Assembly (NCBI RefSeq): GCF_047663525.1
Contig: NC_092587.1
Location: 199,400,501-199,464,500, forward strand
Direction of reading: 5' to 3'
DNA: 64,000 nt
From: Anas platyrhynchos
Lineage: Eukaryota > Chordata > Aves > Anseriformes > Anatidae
Of the stretch, positions 46,648 through 57,490 are shown piece by piece (within the stretch, counting starts at the first letter, position 1; every line of letters starts with the position of its first letter). The notes beneath the pieces were generated by a model. That model was given only the letters and a program-made list of their open reading frames with translations. It did not search any database and was not told the origin of the DNA. Made by a program: the position numbers and the translations under genes.

Positions 46648-46739
46648 GGAAAAGAGGGGTGGCTCGGAGGGTTCCCAGGAATACCAGACGTGTTTAACAC
46701 AGTGCATACAGCACATACCCCCGCAGCTCCTAATTCCTC

Positions 46740-46830
46740 AGCTATTGCTCAGCAGTGAGTCAGAAACTCAGGCTCGGCGGTGACTCACGCGGGGCCCCGA
46801 AATGCCGCTGAGCTTCCAGGTTTTAGAAAA
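46740..46830. promoter_or_regulatory. Candidate regulatory segment with two AP-1/MAF sites
   Basis: TGAGTCA at 46,756-46,762 and TGACTCA at 46,781-46,787 are both exact AP-1 consensus heptamers, 18 bases apart, in a locally GC-rich patch with several CpGs (CTCGGCGG, ACGCGGGG). TGCTCAGCA just to the left extends the first site toward a MAF-type element. Function is inferred from motifs only. Confidence 0.35.
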
Positions 46831-46856
46831 ATCTGAGTGGGAAGGGGAAGGCAATA

Positions 46857-46874
46857 TGTGTGTGTGTGTGTGTG
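46857..46874. repeat. (TG)9 microsatellite
   Basis: Nine TG units are seen directly. Confidence 0.92.
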
Positions 46875-47492
46875 GCTGGCTGCGTGTGGGCGAGGTGGGC
46901 GGCTGGAGGGTACCTGTGTGCGCCAGTTACAGCTGCTAGTCTGAAGCCTCTTGTACCAGAGGGTACAGCATGTTCAGTGCTCTGAAGGCATTTCACTTAC
47001 GTATTTTGTCTTCTTTTCCACCCTTCTTGCAGCACACGTGTGTGCACCTCGCTCTTTCCCCAATTTAATTCTTAAAAAGATTTTGCTGCTTGAGATGTAA
47101 CATCTCAAGAGGAGTTAGCTGTCAGCAGAAGCCCTTCTCTGGCTGCATGAAAAGCTTAGCTTCTCACAATGAGTACTGATTTAAACATGTGCTGAAGGAG
47201 GCAGACATCTTCCACAAAAGGTAACTAATCTCTGTTGTTACTCGGTTTCTGAACGGTAATGAGCATGGCACTCACACCGGGCTTGTCACAAGAGGTCTCT
47301 AGGGGCAGGATTAATCCTAATCAGTTTTGCTTGTCTGAATACAAGACACCAGCTCTGAGATATGCTTTAGGATCAGTCAGGCACCTCTATCAGGTGAACC
47401 ACAGCCCCTGAAATTCAGCTTAGCAGGGGAGAAAGTGCCCTCCAGAGACATCTTTCTCTGTTGGCTCAAGATGTGACTACCTGGCTTGGATT

Positions 47493-47534
47493 AGCTTCTT
47501 GCTAAGTCACCTTGCTAGCTTCTTGCTAAGCCAC
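47493..47534. repeat. 24-bp unit, nearly two tandem copies
   Basis: AGCTTCTTGCTAAGTCACC followed by TTGCT is repeated as AGCTTCTTGCTAAGCCACC, with one T/C change. Confidence 0.85.
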
Positions 47535-48764
47535 CACTTTTTGGCAGCAGCTAATGGTCTGAGAAGCATTTTTCCTGTTTTGGGTTTCAAAAGATCATTC
47601 ATTCATTGTCTTCCATTACACAAAACGTTATTACATTGCATTGGCAATTCCATGCTTGAACTGGTGATAGTCTGCCTTGGGATAAAGAGATAATGTCACT
47701 TTCGTTTGTTCCAGGTTTGTTCCCATAACACTTGGATACTCACTGCTCTGAACCCTTATGAACTCTGCTAATCAGGTACCAAAGGAGAGGAGGGTATCTA
47801 ATAGCTGTTTGTGGCTGTGCTTGCACTCACAGCTCAGTTTCAGTGAAATATCCACTACCGCACAATATGAACAAACACCCCACCCACACACGGTTTCTAG
47901 ATTCATGATATAACCCAAGGAAATATTTTGGTTTTAGCAGGTCTTCAGATTTTAGAGAAGATCTGTAATTTGTGCATGCACTTTGAACCTGGTGTGCCTC
48001 TGTATTTTTTTCCTGTTACTCCCTTTATTGCTGTCTGTAGTGATGCTGGGATACAGACATAGTTACACGTCTATTTAGATGTGAGCTTTGGACATGAAAT
48101 TACTTTGACATCAGGTTGCTCTGTAAGATTCCAAGGGAGTGTCTCCTCGCTGCAGTCCCTGCTGCTTGCAGATCTCTCTGTGCTGTGATGAATTGCCTCT
48201 GCTCAGCCCTGGAGCATGAGCTTGTTCATCAGCATTATATGTGCCACGAGGTGATAACAGTGGTAGTCTGAGCTCTCTCAGGACAGACTTTTGGCTCGCT
48301 GCATCCTTTCCTCTTATTTTATAACCAATACAAATTAGTTCATTTTTGAAGGTTCGTTATAGCGTCAACCAGCCATTTCACACAATGCACCATTACAATG
48401 AACTAGGCTTTTCCCAAGCAGTAGATGGCAACTGATAGAGTATTAACTCTCCCATGCGGCATTTTTCATGGGTTGAAAATGCCTTTGCAAGCTTCCTATG
48501 CTTCTGCATGGCTCCGGCCTGTGCTGATGTGCTGACAACCTTTGCACGTTACAGCTAGAAATGATGGGCGTTCTTATTTTGCCTACTCATTTGTACACCC
48601 TCATTTCAGTGTCAAAACCCCCCACTGTGGCTTAAAGAAGGTCTGTTTGCCAAAAAATACCCTTGTCTGTTTGATACAGTGTTATGATTGATGTTTCTCT
48701 CCATACTTTAGGAAAAAAAAAAAAAGTCTGACACACCAGCTCTGGCAGTGGGTGCTGCAGAAGT

Positions 48765-48990
48765 TCAGATGTTAGCAGAGCCAGCTGTCCGCCCCCCTTG
48801 CCAAAAATTAATTTCCCAGAGCAGAGTCAGCAGAAGCGAACACACGCCCAGTCCCCAGCAGCTTCAGCGCAAAGCCCAGCTTCAGCTGGAACTTGTCTGG
48901 CCACAAATTTTTAATGATAGGCAACAGTTCTGATTAGAAAATGATCACATTCATTAAAATTCCTTCACTCGAGTCCTACAGCTGGATCAT
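48765..48990. promoter_or_regulatory. Motif-rich segment, possible enhancer
   Basis: A non-repetitive block mixes GC-rich and homeodomain-like words, such as AAAAATTAATTTCC, TTTTTAATGATAGG and TTCATTAAAATT. It is listed only as a candidate, because there is no comparative evidence in the window. Confidence 0.2.
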
Positions 48991-51900
48991 GCATGCAGAC
49001 TGTATGACATAAAGTACGTTGCGCAAACTCTTATCCCCTTCCTCTCAGCAGAGTATTATTTCTCAGCAGACTATCTAAATTAGTTGGCTTTTACCACTCT
49101 AAGATCTCCTGCTCGCCTGTTAAATGGCCTTTTTAAGTGTTAATTTCCTATTTTTGGCCCTTCTTGTCTCTGTAGTAAATATGCATTTCTAAGTTCAAGT
49201 ACTCTGGAAAAATGCTTTGTGTCTGGAATGAAATAATCAAGTCAGTGATATGTCTGTTAAATTTCTGCTAGCGTAAACAAGAGGAACACTGATCTCAAAA
49301 GAGCAAAGTGATTTATATCAGTCAAAAATACAGGCCTGCTGTCTTCAAAAATGTTTGTCCTCATTTATTTTAATAGGCATAAGAGATTCAAAGTCTCCTA
49401 AAATCAGACCCAAAGGCTTTTCGGAGGATTATCTCAGAGGTTACAGAACTGACTGAAGACTTGATGGAAAGATAAAATTTTTGCAAACCTTTGCGTTGCC
49501 AAAAAAAAAGGTGTTTAATGAGAAAACCAGCAACATTTTCTGCTTTAGCTATATACATAGCATGCTTTTATGGTCCATGATTTATGAAAGCTGATGCTTT
49601 TTACTTTTATCACTGCACAGGACACTGCAAAACATGTATGAGGACATTATGCACAGCTTTGTCAAGTGGCAGGAAGACAGCGCAGACTGGAAGTGCTGCT
49701 CCAGGTGCAGCAGCGTGCCAGTGGCCAGCTCCAGCTGTGCTTATCGGCACTGCCGCTGACCTTTCAAGCCACTTCTCACTCTCAATTTGTTTGCTCTCCT
49801 TATCAGCCCTGAACCTTGCCAATACAGCTCTAAGAGAAGTCTGTAGCATGGAACGGGATGCACAGAAGTGCAGGAAGAGGTTGGTGCCCTCTGTGACCTG
49901 GTTATCTGTCAGGAAGTCAGTGCAGTCACTTTCCCCTTGCCACAGAGCTTACAGAAAGCATACTTTCCGATACAGATAATTTTACTAGGAGGTGGTGGTT
50001 GCAATTCCCTTTATAGCTACTGATTGATAATTGCAGAGCTAATGTAATTATACTGCAGCCAGTTGAGTTAGAGTGAATTTCTAAAAGCGCCTTGTGCCAT
50101 ACAGCCACCGGTTACTGAGAGCCTGAGAAATCTCAAACAGATGAATTTTCCATTCCTTACTCTTACTACAGCTCACATTGGAGGCTCGTCTGTTAAGAAA
50201 GACACTTGCTGGGACCAGGGTGAGTATAGAGTCATACATAAATATAGCACTTGGAAAACGTTCCACCTGACATTAATACAGCTTGTCTTCTAGGAATGAG
50301 ATTCAAAACTGAGGGGATGACAACTGCCCGCTCATGGAGAGAAGGGTGAAGATATGCTCTGTGCACAGGCATGTAACTTTCTTTAGGGTGTTTTCTCTTT
50401 TGTGGAACACAGGTTTACTTGGCTTTGCAGGTATTTTTATAATGTTCATTTATATAGAACCTAAATTTTTTTAATCTCACTATGCAGTATTAAAAAATAG
50501 CAATCTTTAAAACTCACCTTTTCACACTTATAAGTAAAACTGTAAAAATTACTTTGGCTAAGAAGGCAGTGAATACGTTTATGAAGTATAAATTATCATC
50601 CTTCATTAAAAACTTGTCACCCTGTTTTGTCCCTTCATCATATAGACTTGTGCTGCCCGAAAAGATGCAAAAATGTCAGTACATGACCTAAAATAATTCA
50701 AGTGATAAAGTCAAGTGCTAATTGAAGTCCTGCACAATCAAAAAAGACTGCTCAGAAACACATTATGCTTACATCTGTGGCAAGTCACTCATTGCTGAAC
50801 CCTTCTTTGCCAAACTCTTTTGCAAATGCTGTTATGGTGGTAAATATTTTACTGGCTTAAAGTCAGAGGGGTAGGTTAAAACTCTTGTTATTACGAACTT
50901 GCTGCACATCAGCTGTACGTGACATGTTCCCATGCCATGGCAGATGTGAGGTGTTCAGAAGTGGGTTAACCCAAGGGTCTGTATGCTCGCCTCAGTCAGG
51001 CTCTAGGTAATTAGAATTGCTGTAGCATATTTTTTCACTTGTAATTAAGCTGCCTCAAACTGTCTTCACAGCAGCAGCGAGTGAGGATGTGCATGGGTGA
51101 ATCAGCTGGCATAGTAATTTTACCCCTCAGTAACTTGTATAACAGCTTTTGTTCATGTGCCTGAGTCTTTGATCGCCTTCTTGACTTCTTTTATATCACA
51201 AGGTGTTATCAGGACATCTCATCATTTCTGCGGGCTGCAAAGTCTCACTCAGCATCTTTTTAATGAATCCATATTGTTAATGCAATCTTTCAATGGCACG
51301 GAGTTTTCTTGCAAAAATAAGGGTTGAGATCAGACTTGTGGCACGTTACTAGCTGGAAGGTCAGTTGGGCTTCTTCAGATGACAGACTGACTTCTAAAGA
51401 AAAAGACTATGCACCTACTATCAAAAGCAGTATCATCATGGTAAAAGTAAGAATGTACTCTTGTACTGTGTTGAGAACATTTTTTGCATTAAAAATGACT
51501 GAAATTTATAGCTGGACTATAGCAGTATTCAATGCAACTGAATTCTATTCTTCCATTGAAGCTAATTGTGAAACCTTCACGGGAGAAAGCTCCAAACCTA
51601 TGCCTATAAACAACAGTTTACTTTTGAAACAAATCAAAATATTTATATGCTTATGTTTCACCATAAATTGATTCTGTTTAATAGAAATCAAGATGCCAAA
51701 TAGTGTGTTTTCTTTGCTGTGCTATTCATTTCTCTTCAAGTATTTAGATATTGAGGACCATGCATGTACACTATAGAGTTAATGGAATGCTTAGGACATC
51801 AGTAATAAGATGGCAGGAAAAGGGAAAAAAAACAACCCAGCATTTATATTAGACAGGACAGAATTTATTGACTGAAATGTGTTATTTCATTTCATGCTCA

Positions 51901-52286
51901 TTTTTCATTTTAAGAGGTATAAGCATAAACCATCATCATTATCATTTAAAACTAGCCACAGCCAGGAAAGATGTCCAAAGGTCTGATTAAGGCTTTAATT
52001 GCACAACTACAGATGGTTTTTGTCTTGATGTTACAGAAGTCTCTCATTGCTGAAGAATAATATCATGAGAAGCATATGTCAGGGAAATAAACTACGACAA
52101 AAGGAGACCAGTGATAGATGACCAAGTGAACACAAGACTGGCAGCCAAGACATATGGATCCACTTCCCAGCTCCATCACTGTCTGAGTAAATGGCCATGA
52201 ACAAGAACCCTCTGCGTGTCCATCTATCTGTAGTGTCCATGAAACAATATCGAGTTAGCACAAGGGCGTTCACCATGTTCATATTC

Positions 52287-52306
52287 AAAAAAAAAAAAAA
52301 AAAAAA
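52287..52306. repeat. A20 homopolymer
   Basis: Twenty consecutive A bases are seen directly. The sequence to the left does not resemble a processed gene copy that I know. Confidence 0.92.
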
Positions 52307-53107
52307 GACTGAAATTTGATGCATTGGACAAGCTGCAGTAACAGAGATTTTTAAGACGAGAGAGGATTGTTATCCCATTGCAGGGACCTGCTACTTTATG
52401 GTGTCATGGGATCATCTGTGGCTTTTTGTTAGTAACCTGGTATCTTGTATTTGCTAGAGGTGAGCAGGAGGGTTTCGGGGCTGCTGCACATGGAGCAGAC
52501 TTGTGAATCCTTGTGGATTAAGCATCAAGTATAAAATTGCTTGTAGATGGGAAAGGCTTGCATGATGTGGTGACTCCAAACTCCATGGTCTGACACAGTC
52601 AGACCCTGTGTATGCCATATAAACTGAGCCCATAACTTCTAACTGGGTTAAAGCACATGTATTTTACTATATAAGCATTACACTACAGATACTCTCTCTA
52701 TGTATAGATATGCATTCTATTTAGCAGTGTGAAAAAGAAGAACAGGCCAAATGCTATAGCACATGGAGATGATGTTGCCTTACATATGGGGAACTCACCA
52801 TAACTGTGGTTCGTCTGACTCCAGATTCTTCCATTGCACTTTCAGTTCTCCTTGTCTCTGTTTGTTGTACAGAAGGCTCCCAATCAAATGCATGTCCTCT
52901 GTTGCAGTAAGCTTTCTTGTGTTGTGATGAATTTAAATGAACAGTTGGCATGAATGGGTAGCATATCTGCAAAATTTAATAAACCAGGAGACACACAGCT
53001 GCACAATGCCCAGAATTCTCAAGGTATGTGATTTGAAAAACACTACAATGGAAGTTTATAATTGCAGGTCAATTCATTTCCTGAGAGGAAAGATAATGCT
53101 GCAGGAG

Positions 53108-53133
53108 AATAGACACTATAAATAGACACTATA
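53108..53133. repeat. 13-bp unit in two exact tandem copies
   Basis: AATAGACACTATA is repeated exactly twice. Confidence 0.9.
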
Positions 53134-55339
53134 AGGTCCCTCTTTATATGGCAGGGATTCATTTCAAGTTTATTTCATTGGTGTTCTCTTAGATGCCAAA
53201 CTGCTAAATGCAAGGCCACAGCACAAAGAGGTTTCGTAAATTACTGGAGGAATAAATTAGCTCTTATAACATGCTTTGAAACTTCAAGTGCATTCTGCAA
53301 CAACTAGCAAATCCCCAAGTGTATATAGAATCCCATTCTACAAACAATTGTTTCCTTCCTGCTGCTGAAAAATAGCTTAAATAAAATCCTAAGAGTTCAA
53401 TCTGGAATATAAGTGTGCATTTCATTGCTTTTATAGCTTTTTTGTAACATTCTTTCTTTCTTTTCATTTTTTTTTTAATCAAGAATTTAACCTTTGCTTC
53501 GATCAAATTTGCATTCATGAAAGGCTTGCATGTTATACAAAGTGCATTCATGTGCATCTGACAGTAAGCACTTTGCATCTGTGGATATAAAGAATCGCAA
53601 TCAGATTCTTTATTTTGCAGTGCCAGGCAAATTTTGGAAACCCAGCATTTGTAATTGTTTCTCACCGAGATGCAAAAAAACGTTTGAAGGCTACTGTCAA
53701 CCAATAGGAGGTAAAAATGAGAAACCCCTTGGCAAGGCAATGCTCAGTGTTTGTACAGCAGTAGGGAGACAATTAATGGCTGCAGAGAAAATCTTATTTT
53801 TACCTTTAGAAATACATAATACTCCAAGAGGCAGAGAAGCCAGAATTTTAAAATGAAGAAAATACAAATGTATGTGAGAGTCTACACAGCAGCACCAGAT
53901 AAACGCACATACATGCGTATGTACATCATCTTTTCTTGTGTGGCAGTGTATGTATGTGTACATGGCTAAATACACACAAAATTCTGTGAGCTTGATTAAA
54001 AATAACCTTTCTAAAACCCTGTCCTATATCCTCCATGGTCAACAGTGGGAGACCCTACATGAAGCCATTTCTGTAGCCCATTTAGAATTGAGATACTAAG
54101 CTACAGCCCTTTCCTCACATCCCATCTCATGCTTTTTTTATAGCTGGTTGTGGAAGGGGAGTGTGGGAATTCCCACCTTTGCCATTTGACCTACCGTGTA
54201 GCCCAGGACAAGTGATGTCTCCATTCTCCTGCCCACATTTGTCCCTCTTGCGCAATAGACCATAAGCTTTTACTGAGGAGGTACTGTGCAAGGCCCCTGA
54301 GGTATCTCCAGGCACTCTTCAAGTCAAGACAATAATTCTGCCAATCCAGGATCCAGAAAAGAAACCAGGCTTCTCTTCTGACAGTTCACACACAGCTTTA
54401 TAGTTTTGACATGACTGTTGATCCAGCACTGATGGGAAGAAGAGAGATGTACAAAGTCCAGATTGACGTGGCAGCTGCATCCCAAGGATAAAATGAGCCC
54501 CCAGCCAGACGATGAACAAACTTCTTGGGGAGGTTTCTTAATTTCAGATTGCTGCTTTGGGAAGATGTTGTCTGACAACCTTCCAAACAAACTACGAAGC
54601 CTCTTTATCTTAATGTATTTTGGAACAGCATTAGGCAGGAAAAAATGATTTATTTCTGGGAAAACGATGTGAAATCCTTTCAGTCATAATCAGTTCATTC
54701 ATTTAGCTCACTGTGTGCTATCTTATGGGCATTTTTAGCAGAAAAGGTGTTCTGCCCATGTTCATACAAAAAGAAGCTGAGATTCACTAGTTCTGAGAAG
54801 GCACATTAAGGAACACCAAGAAACAGAATAAAATTCCTGTGGTGATCAGAAAATTAGAGCCCAACCTGATGAGGTGTCACAGTTACCTTCCCTCACTGAG
54901 ATACAAATTCAGGAAATGACAATTCCCTACACCATCCTGGAACAGACCAAAGCTATCAGACTAGCCAGCAGTCCCATGGCGTGGGAAAAACCTTCCAATG
55001 TTTTGTTTTCTTCTCCGACAGCTTCCTTGTTTTTTATCAAGCAAGCATGGACCATAAATTTATTTTTCAATATTGCTGTCTGCTTTCTGTGGTACTGTGG
55101 TGATGTTTGTGCTTTCACATCTTGTCTTTAATATGATTTTTATTTTTAAGGATTGGGAAACTGCAGGCAATATGGTCTGTAGATAAAGAAGCCATCAATG
55201 TTCTGCACTCTTCCCAAACAGGGAGGTGTAATATCTTCACTATTTGCTACAGATAAATTTCAGCATTCAATTCTGCAAAGACCCAGTAAAAGTTGTTTTT
55301 GTTTGGGTTGATCTAAACATTCTAATTTATTTCAGATGA

Positions 55340-55780
55340 AACTTGGGAGCTTTTTTTTTTTTTTTAATGCATTAGATGTAGTAAAATAAACTCAAAAGTC
55401 AATTCACACAGTAAAAGATTCTTATCAAATCTGTTCCGAGTAAATTACTTTCTTATACTTGATTTTTTTTTTTTTTTTATCAAAATCAATTAATTTGGAT
55501 TTTAGCTTCTCTGAAAAACTGGAACACCGATGAGGGAATGAAAACATTCCGTGCTAACACTTTTCTCAATAAAACACCATTATTGTAAGAAAAAAAAAAA
55601 AAGTTGTTTTCTCTAGATAACATTCATATTTAGTATTTTATGCTTCCTCTATAGTATTTAGTATTTATAGCTTCCTGTGTTATATAAATGTATATATAAA
55701 ATATATAAGATACATAATGTATACTGGATACATATATACAAAACATAAATACAGTGTAGTGTATATAGAGAGACTATATA
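55340..55780. repeat. AT-rich zone with homopolymers and TA-rich sequence
   Basis: T15 (55,351-55,365), T16 (55,463-55,478) and A13 (55,590-55,602) runs are followed by a TATA/TACA-rich stretch (55,680-55,780). The zone lies about 1 kb left of the ME3 CpG island. No retroelement is recognised. Confidence 0.8.
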
Positions 55781-57112
55781 GACAACAAGCAGATTGAAAT
55801 GCTTAACTACCCATGCTCACACTTCAGGAAGAGGCAAAACATAAAAGTCCTTATTAATTACTTTCTAGTGACTCAGTGCAACTCCTCCAAGAAGCTATAC
55901 GCTCTGTCCACACCATGCAGACAATCCTGCACATTGCCCAGGGACCACAGCATGAAAACAAGGTTCTGCAGCACCTACCTTGTCAGGGCCCCTGCAGCAA
56001 ACTCCCTGTCTGCTGAAAAGTTCTAGCAGCATCTGGGTACATCCCTGGGATGCTGGGAAAGGGTAACTGTAAAAAGATTTTAAGTCTGCAGGCCCTGTTG
56101 CTATGGGTGTATGTAATCATAGGTAAAATCAGAAAGTCGCTCTGCCTCACTTGTGCTTCAGTTAGATAAAAAGATTTGTTTTTAGAAAGTAAGTTTCACT
56201 TTTTCATATATTTTTTGATGCCTCTGCCAGTACAATGATGTCTGAGGGTTTCAAAAGTGCCTGTAACACACCCCAAACCGAAAAGAGGTTCTTGTGCCTC
56301 AAACAGGCTTGGGTATCTCAACTCCAGAAACAAGATGAATGCTAAAAGCGAACAAGGTCGCAGTGCCTTTGTGCTCTTCACATTATGGGTCTAGTTTCTT
56401 TCTTATTATTCACTTTGTTAAGTTTAATGGAGAAAATACAAATCCAGAGGGAGAGATATCCTTGTTTAGTTTGGCAAGGGCAAGCAATCCGTGACCCTCT
56501 CCGACAAGGTCTTCACGGCTCCAGACTTCTTGCTGCAGCAGATGCCCCCAGCTCCACGACAGGCAGTACCTCCAGTTGTGGTACCTGAGAGTAATTTTAG
56601 AAAAATTAATTTACTGGGAGATTAAGTACTTTATCCTTAGCAACGAATGGTCATGTCTTTCCACGGGTTGTGGGGTGGATTTGGTTGGGACCCAGGCTGG
56701 GCCTCAACCCCTCGCAGCCCAAGGGCACGAAGGCACTCCCAGCTTTGGGACCAGAGCCGTGAGGGGCTGGGGGCTCCCTCAGACCCCTAATTAGAGGAAA
56801 AGCGAAGCGGGGCCGAGCCAGCCCCGCTCCTCATGCAGCCGAGGGGCGGGCAGCCCCGCTCTCCCCGGCAGAGGCGGGGCCCAGGCGGGCACCCCCCGTT
56901 CCTCCTCCCGCCGGCGGCGGCCGAGCCTTCCCAGGTAGCCGGGGGAGGAGGCGACCGCCGCGGGGTCGAGCCGACATCTCCTTCCTGGGTTTCCTTTCGC
57001 TTCGCACCTGGGCCGGGCCGGGCTGGGTCGGGAGGCGGTGCCCGCCCCGTAGCCTCGCCCTGCCCGCCCCGGGCTCCGCCGGGTCCCCGCTGTCCCCGTG
57101 CCGCAGGTCGCC

Positions 57113-57304
57113 ATGGTGCCGCTGTGCGGCGGCGGGGCCGGAGCTCGCCTGCTGCGGATGGCGGGGGCCGTCCGGAGGCTGCTTCTCCTCAGCGCCGCCC
57201 GGGGCAGCGGCAGCCAGGCTGGGGGAAGCCCCTATACCCGCGGCAAGGCCCTGGCTGTCAAAAAGCGAGGCTACGACATCACCAGGAACCCCCACCTCAA
57301 TAAG
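57113..57304 (+). CDS. ME3: Mitochondrial NADP-dependent malic enzyme (ME3), coding exon 1 (partial gene)
   Basis: This exon encodes the first 64 residues of malic enzyme 3, which converts malate and NADP+ to pyruvate, CO2 and NADPH in the mitochondrial matrix. Residues 1-54 carry no Asp or Glu and many Arg, Leu, Ala and Gly, as expected for a mitochondrial targeting peptide. Residues 50-64 (KKRGYDITRNPHLNK) match the start of the mature malic enzyme fold. KKRGYD fits ME3 better than ME1 (HQRGYLLTRNPHLNK) or ME2 (LMLNPRTNK). ATG at 57,113 has a strong context (GCCATGG). The exon ends after the AAG codon of Lys64 (phase 0) at a GT donor; the next residues in the family would be GMAF. The remaining exons lie beyond the window; I saw none before 64,000. 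Divergent placement beside PRSS23 supports the ME3 identity. Confidence 0.92.
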
Positions 57305-57310
57305 GTAGAT
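57305..57310 (+). other. ME3: Splice donor of ME3 coding exon 1
   Basis: AAG|GTAGAT at the exon end. The position agrees with the conserved exon boundary after NPHLNK in malic enzyme genes, and the coding frame closes exactly at a codon end. Confidence 0.88.
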
Positions 57311-57470
57311 GCTGTTTGCCTCCCCTCCGCTCCCCGGCCGGCCGGGTGCTGGTGGTGGGGGGGGGCGAGGTGGGGGCTGGAGGAAGGGTCTGGGGGCTGT
57401 GAGCTCGGGGGATGGCAGCTGGGGTGCAGAGGGGTAAAGGGCTTGGGTACGGCGGCTGGAAGTGGTTTCT

Positions 57471-57490
57471 GGGGTGGGTGGGTGGTGGGG
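57471..57490 (+). other. G-quadruplex motif in the 5' end of ME3 intron 1
   Basis: GGGGTGGGTGGGTGGTGGGG fits the canonical pattern of four G runs (three or more G) with short loops (1, 1 and 4 bases). It lies on the non-template strand 167 bases after the exon 1 donor. A second G-rich cluster with a G9 run lies at 57,351-57,380. Confidence 0.85.

Larger units (their letters stand above)
37836..46739. other. Intergenic sequence
   Basis: No gene is recognised. It contains an 11-bp unit in three tandem copies (39,201-39,233), an A14 run (39,484-39,497) and an (AAAT)n tract (46,601-46,647). The longest open frame is 148 codons (39,826-40,272, minus) and has no recognisable domain. A segment at about 42,530-42,660 with words such as TTTTTATTAG and CATAATAAA could bind homeodomain factors, but this is weak. 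Confidence 0.6.
46875..56789. other. Intergenic sequence upstream of ME3
   Basis: No gene is recognised. It contains a 24-bp near-exact tandem (47,493-47,534), a motif-rich segment (48,765-48,990), an A20 run (52,287-52,306), a 13-bp tandem (53,108-53,133) and an AT-rich, homopolymer-rich zone (55,340-55,780). Open frames up to 158 codons (53,264-53,740, minus) carry no known domain. Confidence 0.6.

Noticed and set aside
49584-49979. 131-codon open frame on the plus strand
   Set aside because: The sequence is not similar to known proteins. An opposing open frame overlaps it, and splice-site context is unconvincing.
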